DNA from: WRIS01 sp050945135
Lineage (GTDB): Bacteria; Actinomycetota; Coriobacteriia; Coriobacteriales; Eggerthellaceae
Reading direction: 5' to 3'
Assembly (NCBI GenBank): GCA_050945135.1
Contig: JBMNSJ010000034.1
Coordinates: 1-22,791 of the forward strand
Length of the DNA stretch: 22,791 nucleotides
Shown: piece by piece, positions 7,702 to 16,363 of the stretch
How the letters are laid out: each line of letters starts with the position of its first letter
Numbering within the stretch: position 1 is the stretch's first letter
The notes under the pieces: generated by a model
What the model was told of the DNA's origin: nothing
The model's database searches: none
What the model saw: the letters and a program-made list of their open reading frames with translations, nothing else
Made by a program: the position numbers and the translations under genes

Positions 7702-8493
7702 CTACTCAACTACGCCTTCAGTAGCTGCGACTTCCCCTTCTTCAGTAAGTCCTTCCTCAGGGGCTGGCTCCGGTGAAACTCCTCCCTCAGGAACCACTTC
7801 CTCAGGCAATGCCTCCTCTATGGGAGCTTGCCTGGTCAAAACGGTCGTTTTTGAAAGGTCAAATCCTTCACTTGGCTCCACAAGACCAAGCGACACTTGG
7901 ATACTTACGAATATATCCTCGCTTGCGTCTTCAGCTATATAGAGCGTTTGGCGGTCAAGCGAGAAGCGATACACGCCCCCACCCGATAAATCAGTAAAGC
8001 TGAAGTCAACTGTCTTTCCCCAGGTATCTAGCCTATAAGGAAACTTCACATCGGAAGAAAACGCAATTCTATCGGCATCAATACTCACTGGTACAGAACT
8101 GCCTTCTGAAGTATAAATCCATTCACCTTTGAAGTCTTGAGCATCGTCATAGCGCATCCAGCGATCCCAGGCAAATAGACTCGCCATGCCAACGATTATC
8201 ACGAGAAAAATTGTGAGCACTACCTGGGGCCATCGAAGGCGAGTTGAGGTATCTCCTCGTTTCTTTTTTCCATCTTTTGCGCGTGATTTCTCAGCGATAG
8301 GATTGTTAACGACGGTCTTTTTTACAGAAGGCTTGGTCGCGGGTTTTTTAGCTGGCTTTTCTTCGTGCTTCTCTATGGCCTTTTTTTCTGCCTTCTCATT
8401 TTTTGCCTGGTTCTTTTTCGCATTTTTCGCACGAGACTTTTCAACGTCTTTTTTGACCGAGCGTCGTGTAGGCTTCTTTTTTTCTTCACTCAT
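7702..8493 (-). CDS. Single-span membrane protein with basic N-tail and acidic C-tail
   Basis: 263 residues, family not recognised. Residues 1-85 are strongly basic and low complexity, with EKSRAK-type segments repeated (VEKSRAKNAKK and AEKSRAKDGKKK). One membrane helix follows at about 89-110 (VVLTIFLVIIVGMASLFAW). The outer part of about 110 residues alternates strands (FKGEWIYTSEGSSVPVSIDADRIAF), suggesting a small beta domain. It ends in a Pro/Glu-rich acidic tail. Topology by the positive-inside rule puts the basic tail in the cytosol. The ribosome site is weak. It lies 37 bp after serS and ends at the start of the CphA-N-like gene. A role at the membrane is all that can be inferred. Confidence 0.65.
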   Translation of the reverse strand: MSEEKKKPTRRSVKKDVEKSRAKNAKKNQAKNEKAEKKAIEKHEEKPAKKPATKPSVKKTVVNNPIAEKSRAKDGKKKRGDTSTRLRWPQVVLTIFLVIIVGMASLFAWDRWMRYDDAQDFKGEWIYTSEGSSVPVSIDADRIAFSSDVKFPYRLDTWGKTVDFSFTDLSGGGVYRFSLDRQTLYIAEDASEDIFVSIQVSLGLVEPSEGFDLSKTTVLTRQAPIEEALPEEVVPEGGVSPEPAPEEGLTEEGEVAATEGVVE

Positions 8494-8530
8494 TGCGCTG
8501 TACCGCTGTCAACAGGCATGAAAGCTTGTC

Positions 8531-9811
8531 CTATGCTTTTTCAATCGTTTCGATACCGCCCATATAAGGGACTAAGACATCGGGAACTTTGATAGACCCA
8601 TCTGCCTGCTGGTAGTTCTCGATGATTGCAGCCATGGTGCGTCCAACCGCAAGACCTGAACCGTTAAGAGTATGAACAAAACGCGAACCCTTGAAGTTAT
8701 CCGGATCGCGATATTTGATGTTGGCACGGCGCGCCTGGAAATCGGTGCAATTCGAGCAAGAAGATATTTCTTTATAAGCACCATAAGAAGGCAGCCACAC
8801 CTCAAGATCGTAGGTTTTCGCAGCCGAAAACCCGATATCGCCGGTGCAAAGCGAAATGACACGATAGGGCAAGCCGAGCAGTTGCAAAATGTTTTCGGCG
8901 TCGGCAACCATTGCCTCAAGCTCGTCGAAGCTCTCTTCAGGTTTGGCGAATTTAACCATTTCGACCTTGTCAAACTGATGCACGCGAATAAGCCCACGGG
9001 TATCTCTTCCGGCGCTTCCCGCTTCTTCGCGAAAGCATGGGGTAAAGGCACAATATCTCAAAGGGAGCTGCTCAGCTTCCAAAACCTCACGAGCATGAAT
9101 GTTGGTGAGCTGCACTTCAGCAGTTGGAATAAGATAGAGCCCCTCGGTAGTCTTGAAGAGATCATCTTCAAATTTGGGCAGATTCCCTGTTCCGGTGAGG
9201 GTTTCGGCATTTGCCATAGCCGGACACCACCACTCTTTATACCCGCGAGAGATGTGCGTATCTGCCATGAAGTTGATGAGAGCACGCTCGAGACGAGCAC
9301 CAAGTCCAGCAAGTAAAATAAAGCGGCTCTTTGCCAGCTTAACCGCACGCTCGAAGTCGATAATACCGAGCTCCGGACCAAGATCCCAGTGCGCTTTCGC
9401 CTCAAAATCAAACTCGGGAGCCACACCCCAACGGCGAACTTCAGGATTGTCTTCTTCATCTTGCCCGATTGGAGTCGAGTCAGCCGGCATGTTTGGAACA
9501 CTCATGAGCATCTCTTTGAGCTCGGCATCAAGCTTCTCACGCTCACTCGAAATGGATTCGAGCTTCTCGTTAACCTCGCGAACGCGTTCTTTTGCTGCTT
9601 CCGCTTCGTCTTTTTTACCAGCCGCCATCATTGTTCCAATGGCTTTTGATTCTGTGTTGCGCTGTGCCTGCAAAGACTCTTCTTCGCCGATTGCATTGCG
9701 CCTTGCCTCGTCAAGTGAAGAAAACTTCTCTGCATCCCAGGAGGCATTACGGTTCTTCATTGCAGCAGCGACTGCTTCTTGGTTTTCACGGACGAAACGA
9801 ATATCCAACAT
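8531..9811 (-). CDS. serS: Serine--tRNA ligase
   Basis: 426-residue class IIa synthetase that charges tRNA-Ser (and tRNA-Sec) with serine. The start MLDIRFVRENQEAV at 9811 is the standard SerRS N-terminus, with GAGG 8 nt upstream; the frame runs open upstream but that part is not protein. Residues about 25-105 form the tRNA-binding antiparallel coiled coil. Motif 2 is TPCFREEAGSAGRDTRGLIRVHQF and motif 3 is GSGLAVGRTMAAIIENYQ. Normal length. A -10-like TATACT on the minus strand (about 9854-9859) gives a possible own promoter between the histidine kinase stop and serS. It heads a five-gene same-strand run ending at ddl. No T-box is seen in the 55-bp leader. Confidence 0.96.
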   Translation of the reverse strand: MLDIRFVRENQEAVAAAMKNRNASWDAEKFSSLDEARRNAIGEEESLQAQRNTESKAIGTMMAAGKKDEAEAAKERVREVNEKLESISSEREKLDAELKEMLMSVPNMPADSTPIGQDEEDNPEVRRWGVAPEFDFEAKAHWDLGPELGIIDFERAVKLAKSRFILLAGLGARLERALINFMADTHISRGYKEWWCPAMANAETLTGTGNLPKFEDDLFKTTEGLYLIPTAEVQLTNIHAREVLEAEQLPLRYCAFTPCFREEAGSAGRDTRGLIRVHQFDKVEMVKFAKPEESFDELEAMVADAENILQLLGLPYRVISLCTGDIGFSAAKTYDLEVWLPSYGAYKEISSCSNCTDFQARRANIKYRDPDNFKGSRFVHTLNGSGLAVGRTMAAIIENYQQADGSIKVPDVLVPYMGGIETIEKA

Positions 9812-9866
9812 GGACTCAACCTCACAAATCAATAGTCTGGACTGGTGTATGCACAGTATAGCGCAG

Positions 9867-12488
9867 TTATTCTTTCTTTCTCGTTTGCTCAGAAATGGTT
9901 TCAAGGAGTAATCGCAAATCGATAGGCTTTGAAACATGCGCATTCATACCGCTGCGCAGCGAAGCCTGAATGTCTTCAGCGAAGGCATTTGCAGACATGG
10001 CAACAATCGGAACACTCAAAGCATCTTCACGATCAAGCTCGCGAATGCAGGCGGTCGCTTCATATCCAGTTTTTAATGGCATCTGAATATCCATCAAAAC
10101 GATGTCGTAGTAGCCTATATCGGAATCGGCAAACATCGTGCACACCTCTTCACCGTTGCATGCTCGATCAACTTCGAGACCCGCATCAACAAGCAACTCC
10201 TTGGCAATCTCTGCATTAAGCTCATTATCCTCAGCAAGAAGAACACGCACACCGCTCAAATCGCGAGTTTTCTGCTCTTCTTTTTTATCAACAATTTCGA
10301 TTTGGGTTGACTTCGTCTCTTCTTCGACTTGAATCTCAGCCTTCTGCGCCTTAGGGGAGTCTAACTGCGAGGGCTTTTCGCCTTTTGCGGCCTGTTCAAG
10401 CGTGAGCACAACGGTAAAGGTTGTTCCTTTTTCGATTTTGCTTTCGACGTGAATATCGCCGTTCATCATAGTGAGAATGTTTTTAACGATAGGCATTCCA
10501 AGACCAGTGCCCTGCGCTCGCGAGCGACCCTCCATCACAAAGGGTTCGAATAAATGCTCTAAGAACTCCTCGCTCATGCCGATGCCATCATCAGAAATGA
10601 TAAAAGTTACCTGCACATAACCGCGCACAATGCTCCATTGCTGCTCAATCGAAAACTCAATATGTCCACCAGCAGGCGTGTACTTAACCGCATTCGAAAG
10701 CAGGTTTATCAAGACTTGCTTAAGTCGAACCTGATCGCCTAAGAAATGCTCTTCTAAAAGCTCGCCTTTTGCAACAGAAAAGCTTTGCTCCTTGAGACTG
10801 GACTGTGTGTTAATGACGGTCTCAACCTGCTCAATGAGCTCCGAGAATTCAAAGGCCTGGTTCATCAGCATCATTTTGCCGCTCTCAATTTTGGAAATAT
10901 CAAGCACATCGTTGATAAGCATAAGAAGATGGTCAGAGGCTAGCATTATCTTGTCGAGGCTTTCCTGTACACGCTCTGGATCGTCCCCATGTTTTTGCGC
11001 AATCTGCGTTAGACCTGTGATTGCATTCATGGGAGTACGGATTTCGTGACTCATGCGCGAGAGAAAATCTGACTTAGCATGATTTGCTGTTTCAGCAGCA
11101 ACCATAGCCTCCTTCATAGAAAGCTGGAGATTTTTTTCATCGGTGGAATCGCGAAACACAACGAGAAGCTGGCGTTTGTTTTCGAACAGCAAGGGGGTAA
11201 CCGAATAGCTAACCCAGCGCAGGTCGCCAGTCTGTTTATGCCTGAGCGAAAACTCGCCGCGCTCAAGTGTGGTCACATTACCATCACGCAAATGACCCAG
11301 CATGTCTCGTCCCGAATCAGATAAATCAACGCGGTCGGCGACGCGTCTGTTACCCATAAATTCGGCCATGGAATACCCCATGATTTCGCGCGATTTAGCA
11401 ACAATCGGGGTTACGATAGCATCTTCAGGCGAGTACATATTAACCGCCATATCCAAACTGTCTGAAAGAGCCCCATAGAGATGAGTTTTGAGCTCAAGCC
11501 CACGCTCTTCCATGCGCTTGCGATAGAAGAACAAAAACATTGCCAAGACCGCAAGAAGACACAGGAAGATAATGCCGAATACGACGCCGAAAATCATATT
11601 GACCGAAGCTATTTCTGAGCGCACCGACTCTTCCGGTACAAGACCACAAACGTAGTAATCATTTAATCCCACCGGCGCCACACAGACATAAAAAGTTGCC
11701 TGATTGATTGGCGTGGTCACTAAGACAGATGATTGCTCCTGTACTGCTCGTTTAATCTGATCGACAGAGTCTTCATCGTGGGCGCTCGACAAGAAGTTCG
11801 CATCCACATCGTTTTCCTGCTCTGACGCAAGATAAGCAAACAGCGAGCTTCCCTCCTCTAGACGACTATTCTCCCCCGTAGGCGCCATGATTATGTTTCC
11901 TGTATCACCCTCAAACAGAAGGAAGGCTCCTTTGCCCTCATAGATACTAAACTCCTGCTTACTAATCATCATATCGGTAGGAATTCCCACATACATAGTT
12001 CCAATTACTTCGCCATTGAAAGTGAGTTCCTTGGTAGCCTGGTAAACATACTCGCCCTTTGAGCTGAGATAGGAGGCGTGGTAAGTGATTCCGTTTCGCT
12101 CACTTGTTACGGGAGCAGTCGAGCTCTCTTCAGCAGTAAAGGGTGTTCCGTCTGCACGACAGCAAAGTCCGTCTTTTCCCACATATGCCACCTCAACCAG
12201 GTTGAAGCTTTCCATGAAATTCTTGAGCGCTGGCTGGATTTGCTGTATGTCAGTGCTTTGCACGGAAAAAGCCTGTATCGCCTGCTCAACCATAAGAATA
12301 TGGTCTTCCGCGTTGCTTGCCGCCTGATCAGTAAGAACACCAACCTGCTGCTTAACATCGTCACGAAGCTGCTTTTCGATGGTAGTCAAAGGGCTTCCCG
12401 CAGCGCCAACAACCATTATTGCGATTGCAATTCCCGCCAGTAAGAAAACCAACTGATTTCTATGATGTTTTGTTTCGAGAAGCCGCAC
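9867..12488 (-). CDS. Hybrid sensor histidine kinase/response regulator
   Basis: 873 residues. GTG start at 12488 with GGAAGG 6 nt upstream. Order: membrane helix (about 13-32), extracytoplasmic sensor of about 260 residues with a Cache-like look (VYQATKELTFNGEVIGTMYVGIPTD), second helix (about 298-323), PAS domain (about 335-455; LRWVSYSVTPL, VVFRDSTDEKN), HisKA with SHEIRTP and phospho-acceptor His481, HATPase_c (NLLSNAVKYTP, DDGIGM, GTGLGMPIVKNIL), then a receiver domain with LAEDNELN, phospho-acceptor Asp800 (VLMDIQMP) and a C-terminal Lys in VSKPIDL. All catalytic residues are present. No separate output regulator or HPt gene is adjacent, so its target is unknown. The sensor probably binds a small molecule. 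Confidence 0.93.
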   Translation of the reverse strand: MRLLETKHHRNQLVFLLAGIAIAIMVVGAAGSPLTTIEKQLRDDVKQQVGVLTDQAASNAEDHILMVEQAIQAFSVQSTDIQQIQPALKNFMESFNLVEVAYVGKDGLCCRADGTPFTAEESSTAPVTSERNGITYHASYLSSKGEYVYQATKELTFNGEVIGTMYVGIPTDMMISKQEFSIYEGKGAFLLFEGDTGNIIMAPTGENSRLEEGSSLFAYLASEQENDVDANFLSSAHDEDSVDQIKRAVQEQSSVLVTTPINQATFYVCVAPVGLNDYYVCGLVPEESVRSEIASVNMIFGVVFGIIFLCLLAVLAMFLFFYRKRMEERGLELKTHLYGALSDSLDMAVNMYSPEDAIVTPIVAKSREIMGYSMAEFMGNRRVADRVDLSDSGRDMLGHLRDGNVTTLERGEFSLRHKQTGDLRWVSYSVTPLLFENKRQLLVVFRDSTDEKNLQLSMKEAMVAAETANHAKSDFLSRMSHEIRTPMNAITGLTQIAQKHGDDPERVQESLDKIMLASDHLLMLINDVLDISKIESGKMMLMNQAFEFSELIEQVETVINTQSSLKEQSFSVAKGELLEEHFLGDQVRLKQVLINLLSNAVKYTPAGGHIEFSIEQQWSIVRGYVQVTFIISDDGIGMSEEFLEHLFEPFVMEGRSRAQGTGLGMPIVKNILTMMNGDIHVESKIEKGTTFTVVLTLEQAAKGEKPSQLDSPKAQKAEIQVEEETKSTQIEIVDKKEEQKTRDLSGVRVLLAEDNELNAEIAKELLVDAGLEVDRACNGEEVCTMFADSDIGYYDIVLMDIQMPLKTGYEATACIRELDREDALSVPIVAMSANAFAEDIQASLRSGMNAHVSKPIDLRLLLETISEQTRKKE

Positions 12489-12557
12489 CTTCCGCCTTCC
12501 GTCCCACTCGTCTCATGAGTCCATCTGACGAGGATTAAGGAATTTCTGGAACACAAA

Positions 12558-12587
12558 CCATTGAACTTATCTGTGAATAGTATACTC
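12558..12587 (+). promoter_or_regulatory. Possible promoter in the divergent gap before the 66-aa gene
   Basis: TATACT at 12581-12586 is a fair -10 box, about 80 bp before the small-gene start. TTGAAC at 12561-12566 resembles a -35 but leaves only 14 bp, which is too short, so support is partial. GTATAC is palindromic and could also serve as a -10 core for the kinase on the other strand. Confidence 0.3.
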
Positions 12588-12667
12588 TACGTAAGTGCAC
12601 TACGAGTTTCTTAAAGTGGGCTATATACGGTGCGCGCTTTGCGGAAACCATCTCTAGAAAGGTGATC

Positions 12668-12868
12668 ATGGATATAGGTGCTCTCTATTACTTTCTTTTC
12701 GAGACCTATGCAGGTGTCGCTGTTTTGGTTGGTATCGGAATCGTCATTGGGCTCATCGCTTGCGTCATCATGGAGCGACGTACTCGTAAGCTGTACAAGA
12801 ATCACGAACAGACCGAAGACGATTGGTCTTTTTTCGACGATGAAACTGAGGACTCCGAAAAAAACTAA
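12668..12868 (+). CDS. Small single-span membrane protein (66 aa)
   Basis: ATG at 12668, preceded by AAAGG at suitable distance. One membrane helix (VAVLVGIGIVIGLIACVIM, about residues 17-35), then a basic stop-transfer (ERRTRKLYKNH) and an acidic, aromatic C-tail (DDWSFFDDETEDSEKN) facing the cytosol. No family was recognised. It ends 21 bp before the vitamin B6 kinase and probably shares its mRNA. The coherent membrane-helix/charge layout and the ribosome site support a real gene over the overlapping alternative frame. Confidence 0.65.
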   Translation: MDIGALYYFLFETYAGVAVLVGIGIVIGLIACVIMERRTRKLYKNHEQTEDDWSFFDDETEDSEKN

Positions 12869-12889
12869 GAGAAAGCAGCAAATGTAACC

Positions 12890-13759
12890 ATGGAGCCAAA
12901 CGAAACGTATCTGTACACCCGCCACGACGATTATATTCCCCGCATTGCCGCTATCCACGATCTTGTTGGATATGGAAAATGTTCGCTTGGTGTGGCGATC
13001 CCCGTTCTTTCTGCAGCCGGCTGTGATGTATGCCCTGTACCCACCGGCTTGTTTTCTTCACACACCGCATTTCCTGGATGGTATATGCACGACACCACCG
13101 AAATGCTAAGCGACTACCTTCAGGCATGGAAAGACATTGATGTAGAAATTGATGCCGTATACTCGGGCTTTCTTGGCGCACCCGAACAGGTTGACCGCAT
13201 CAAAGAAATTTATGAGACCTACCCAAATGCCCTTCGCATTGTTGATCCCGTTATGGCTGACCACGGCAAAGTGTATCCTACATATACGCCCGAGCTCTGT
13301 CAGGCCATGAGCGAGCTTGCAAGCGGAGCTGATATTCTCACGCCCAATCTTACCGAAGCCGCTATCATACTCGACCAAGAGTGGACCGGCACGAACATAA
13401 ACGATGACGAGGCAAAACGCATCATCGACGCCTTGCTCGCAAAGGGTGCTAAGCAAGTCGTACTAAAAGGCATCCAGCGCGAGGATGGGCTCATCCGTAA
13501 TTTCTTAGCAGGCCAAAATTGCGAAATGGAAGAGATTAGCAATGAATTTCTTCCCTATATGCTGCATGGCACCGGGGATTTATATTGTTCGTGCTTGCTT
13601 GCAGCAATCATAGCAGGCAGAAGTCTTTCCGAGGCAGTAGCTTTTGCCGGATGTTTCGTGCATGACGCTATGATTATCTCAAGCAAACAGCCTGATTTTG
13701 AGAATCGCGGCGTAAGCTTTGAGCCACTGTTAGGCAAGATTTCACATCTGCTAGCTTAG
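12890..13759 (+). CDS. Pyridoxal/pyridoxamine kinase (PdxY/PdxK-like)
   Basis: 289 residues, ribokinase-like superfamily, ThiD/PdxK branch; phosphorylates vitamin B6 vitamers in the cytosol. Motifs: IHDLVGYGKCSLGVAIPVLSAAG at the N-terminus, CPVPTGLFSSHT, YSGFLGAPEQVD, RIVDPVMADHGKVY, ADILTPNLTEAAIIL, and the anion-hole/catalytic loop LHGTGDLYCSCLLAAI with the GTGD aspartate. PdxY and PdxK cannot be separated by eye. The ribosome site is modest (GAGAAAG about 14 nt upstream). It ends 4 bp from the convergent protein kinase gene, so no room remains for a terminator between the two stop codons. Confidence 0.88.
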   Translation: MEPNETYLYTRHDDYIPRIAAIHDLVGYGKCSLGVAIPVLSAAGCDVCPVPTGLFSSHTAFPGWYMHDTTEMLSDYLQAWKDIDVEIDAVYSGFLGAPEQVDRIKEIYETYPNALRIVDPVMADHGKVYPTYTPELCQAMSELASGADILTPNLTEAAIILDQEWTGTNINDDEAKRIIDALLAKGAKQVVLKGIQREDGLIRNFLAGQNCEMEEISNEFLPYMLHGTGDLYCSCLLAAIIAGRSLSEAVAFAGCFVHDAMIISSKQPDFENRGVSFEPLLGKISHLLA

Positions 13760-13763
13760 GTGC

Positions 13764-15497
13764 TTATTCTTCGGCTTCTTCATCAGGCCTGATTGGAACT
13801 CCAAACAGACACAGAATGCCTGCGATGACGCCTGCACTCACACTACCAATAATCAAAGGCCACTCGGGAATCCAGCTTTGCTGACCACTTCCAAGCCAGG
13901 CACCAAGCATTACGGCAAACAATAGAATTGCCGTAGCAAGCAACACTCCAAAGAAAGCAAAGAGTCTCGTTTGCCTCAAACAAAACACGCGCATTAGAAC
14001 CGCCGCAACAAACCAGGCAATCACGATGCACCAGGTTGAAGGCTGTTGCAGGAGCTGCCACACACCTGCTTGTACGTCAAAGCTCGCGCTCTGCACAAAA
14101 ACTAATGGCTCCCATCCAAGCAAGCTTTGCGAGCCGTAACCTGCAAGGATACACGCTAGAAGCAAGGCCATCGCTACGTTGATGAAGGTCTCGCGCAAGG
14201 TGAGGCAAAAGCCTATCAGTATCGGGCTGAGCTGGCTTAAGCCAAAACAACCAAAGAGCACGGGACTGAGTGCCGTGTTGGTCTGGTTAGCTCCTTTTCG
14301 GGCGACAAAAAACCACCAGCACGGTGTTGCAATCAACAGGAGGATGCCAAGGAGATACTCCCCGTTAATAAGAAGCGAAACGCAGAGGGTGAGCAGGCCA
14401 AGTATTGCTCCCAAATGTGGTTTCATAATTGCCGCTATTGAAATAAGAGCGAACAAGGCCCATAAAATAGGATCAGTAAACCCGTTAAGCAAGGGAATGG
14501 TTCCAAGAGCAAGGAGACTAAGCAGCGCAGCGTTGAGGAAGCTAAAGACACGGTCAACTGTTTCCTTGGTTCGCCCCGTCCAACGATCAAAAAGAGGGAT
14601 GCGAGCTGTGCGTTCTGCTTCAGGCTCGAAATCCTCTCGCGCTTCACCTACCAACACCGCAAGTTCACGTTTTCCTTTTGCTGGGTTTCCTAAAAATACT
14701 TCCATCTCTTCGGCAAACTCATCAATACTGCTATAGCGCTCTTCCCGGTCGGGGTCGAGTGCGTAAAACAAAACATCATCTGCCTGTGGCTCTAAATCTT
14801 CACGACACAGCGAAGGTAAAACTATTTCTGCCTCTTCGATGGCAACTTCCGCCGAGGCAAGATCTTTGGCAAGAAAGGGATTGTTGCCTGTCAGCATTTC
14901 GTAGGTTACCGAGGCAAGTGCCCACTCATCGCAACGTGCATCAAGGTTTTCTTGACGTATCTGTTCGGGGGGCATATAGCCTATTGTTCCACCACTAGCA
15001 CTTCCATATCCTGCAGCATCAGAGAGTGTGGCCAGACCAAAGTCGGTTACCTTTACCTGTCCTTGGCGATTGATGAGGATGTTGTCTGGCTTAATGTCGA
15101 GATGTAGGACTTGGTTTTCATGCGCAGTTTCGAGGGCTTGGGCAACAGCTACAAACACCGCCGCAATCGTATTGAGCGTAAGCTGGTCGCCGAATTGCTC
15201 GAGCACCTGCGTAAGTGTCAGTCCATCAACGTATTCCATGATGAGGTAGGCGAGAGTGTCCTGTACTTCAAAGTCGTAGACCCCCACAATATTACTGCCG
15301 GTAAGGAGTGCTGCTGTTCGCGCCTCGTCGAGTCCGGAAAGAACGCCATGCGCGACATCGTGTTCGTTAAGCTGAATGCATTTGATGGCTACGCGGCGCT
15401 GGATACGCGTGTCCCACGCAAGCTGAACGGTGGCAAATCCGCCCGAGCCCGCTTCGGCAATCGGACGATACCTGTTCAGGATGAGCTGATCCGACAC
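13764..15497 (-). CDS. Membrane-anchored serine/threonine protein kinase
   Basis: 577 residues from the GTG at 15497, which has a strong GGGGAGG 6 nt upstream; the in-frame ATG at 15545 lies inside the VanZ gene and is rejected. Hanks-type kinase domain about 10-265: GSGGFATV glycine loop, VAIK lysine (Lys39), HLDIKPDN with catalytic Asp134, TDFGLA, and GTIGYMPPEQ in the activation segment. HLD replaces the usual HRD, so it is a non-RD-type kinase. After a linker come about eight hydrophobic segments (about 330-565) and a short acidic end. There are no PASTA repeats, the usual sensor of bacterial Ser/Thr kinases. Role unknown; membrane sensing is inferred. It lies 22 bp after the VanZ gene, so likely co-transcribed. 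Confidence 0.88.
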   Translation of the reverse strand: MSDQLILNRYRPIAEAGSGGFATVQLAWDTRIQRRVAIKCIQLNEHDVAHGVLSGLDEARTAALLTGSNIVGVYDFEVQDTLAYLIMEYVDGLTLTQVLEQFGDQLTLNTIAAVFVAVAQALETAHENQVLHLDIKPDNILINRQGQVKVTDFGLATLSDAAGYGSASGGTIGYMPPEQIRQENLDARCDEWALASVTYEMLTGNNPFLAKDLASAEVAIEEAEIVLPSLCREDLEPQADDVLFYALDPDREERYSSIDEFAEEMEVFLGNPAKGKRELAVLVGEAREDFEPEAERTARIPLFDRWTGRTKETVDRVFSFLNAALLSLLALGTIPLLNGFTDPILWALFALISIAAIMKPHLGAILGLLTLCVSLLINGEYLLGILLLIATPCWWFFVARKGANQTNTALSPVLFGCFGLSQLSPILIGFCLTLRETFINVAMALLLACILAGYGSQSLLGWEPLVFVQSASFDVQAGVWQLLQQPSTWCIVIAWFVAAVLMRVFCLRQTRLFAFFGVLLATAILLFAVMLGAWLGSGQQSWIPEWPLIIGSVSAGVIAGILCLFGVPIRPDEEAEE

Positions 15498-15519
15498 CTC
15501 AGGCCTCCCCTGTCCTGCT

Positions 15520-16005
15520 TTACCTGCTCTGTACGAAGAAGGCAATCAGAGCAGCAAAGCTTGCTCCGAGCATATCAACGAACCAGTCGAGGGGAGTGCA
15601 ATCGCGCCCCGGGACGAATAGCTGGTGGATTTCATCGGTTATGCCATAGGCGCTCGCGACAATGATGGCGACCATGAAAGCGCGCTTGATTGAAACATGC
15701 TGCTTGAGAGCAAAGCTGAGTAGAAGTCCAAAAATGAAGTATTCCATGAAATGCAGAAAGGGCGAAAGAGCATCGAATTGAGGTCCGAAAATTTCTGCTT
15801 GAAGCATCTTTAGGTTGTGATATATCTGGGCAAAGAAGCCTTCTCCGGTTGAGATTTGATTTCCCGTCGTGGATGACATGAGGAAAATGAATCCAGCCCA
15901 TAGCACAACCAACACCCATAAAATAACTGTAGTCGCAGTTAAATTCTTCTTTTGAGAAGAGGTGGCCTCGGTATTTTGGTTGTTGTTATACATCTCGTCG
16001 TTCAT
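15520..16005 (-). CDS. VanZ family membrane protein
   Basis: 161 residues from the ATG at 16005 (ATG at 16020 also possible). First helix near residues 23-43 (TVILWVLVVLWAGFIFLMSS), then FLHFMEYFIFGLLLSFAL, AFMVAIIVASAYGITDEIHQLFVPGRDCTPLDWFVDMLGASFAALIAF. The pieces HFxEYxxxG, DEIHQxFVPGR and DxxxDxxG are the defining VanZ motifs. VanZ proteins give low-level teicoplanin resistance in enterococci; most homologues have no known function. It is the first gene of a pair with the Ser/Thr kinase. Confidence 0.85.
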   Translation of the reverse strand: MNDEMYNNNQNTEATSSQKKNLTATTVILWVLVVLWAGFIFLMSSTTGNQISTGEGFFAQIYHNLKMLQAEIFGPQFDALSPFLHFMEYFIFGLLLSFALKQHVSIKRAFMVAIIVASAYGITDEIHQLFVPGRDCTPLDWFVDMLGASFAALIAFFVQSR

Positions 16006-16028
16006 ATCGCTGCCTATCATATCATTGC

Positions 16029-16057
16029 TTGTCTGAATTCCCCATTTGGAGTATTAT
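16029..16057 (+). promoter_or_regulatory. Candidate promoter of tRNA-Leu
   Basis: TTGTCT (16029-16034) and TATTAT (16052-16057) are separated by exactly 17 bp, placing a start near 16064, about 27 nt before the mature tRNA 5' end. Confidence 0.5.
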
Positions 16058-16090
16058 TTCCTGACGCTCTGTCGCAAAAAGAGCATTAGT

Positions 16091-16177
16091 GCGGGCGTGG
16101 CGGAATTGGCAGACGCGTACGGTTCAGGTCCGTATGGGGGAAACCCTGTGAAGGTTCAAGTCCTTTCGCCCGCACCA
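16091..16177 (+). tRNA. tRNA-Leu (anticodon CAG)
   Basis: 87 nt with encoded CCA. The acceptor stem GCGGGCG (16091-16097) pairs with CGCCCGC (16167-16173). The anticodon stem TACGG/CCGTA encloses the loop TTCAGGT, with anticodon CAG at 16125-16127. The long variable arm GGGgaaaCCC is typical of leucine tRNAs, and the T arm carries GGTTCAAGTCC. It reads CUG codons. Its last 15 nt recur twice downstream. Confidence 0.95.
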
Positions 16178-16363
16178 AAAATGTCAGATAACCACAGGTT
16201 ATTTGACATTTTTGCTTTCGAGCATGGGGCTTTACGCCTAAGGTTCATTCGGGGTTTATCGTGAGAGAAACCCCGAACAGTGAGGGTCAATGAAGCAATC
16301 GTATAAATAGCGAGCGCAAGCGAAGCGGTTTATGCCGATTGCGAAATTGATGCGAACTAACTC
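16163..16363 (+). repeat. Repeat unit 1 of a tRNA-3'-end tandem array (201 bp)
   Basis: Begins with the last 15 nt of the tRNA (CTTTCGCCCGCACCA) and runs to the next copy of them. It contains three inverted repeats: 16178-16212 (terminator-like), 16248-16277 (10-bp stem TTCGGGGTTT/AAACCCCGAA) and a long helix joining 16287-16307 with 16329-16350. The first 72 bases match unit 3 with one difference. Confidence 0.85.
16178..16213 (+). terminator. Terminator-like hairpin directly after tRNA-Leu
   Basis: AAAATGTCA-G-ATAACC pairs with GGTTAT-T-TGACATTTT around loop ACA: 16 pairs including one G-U. Five T follow within the 3' arm, then GCTTT. It begins one base after the CCA end. AT-rich but long and perfect; it may terminate in both directions. 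Confidence 0.6.

Noticed and set aside
9812..9866. T-box or other riboswitch before serS
   Set aside because: The gap is only 55 bp and shows no T-box sequence or terminator.
9812..9943. N-terminal extension of SerRS
   Set aside because: The extra residues include non-SerRS sequence and overlap the kinase 3' end; MLDIRFVRENQE is the conserved start.
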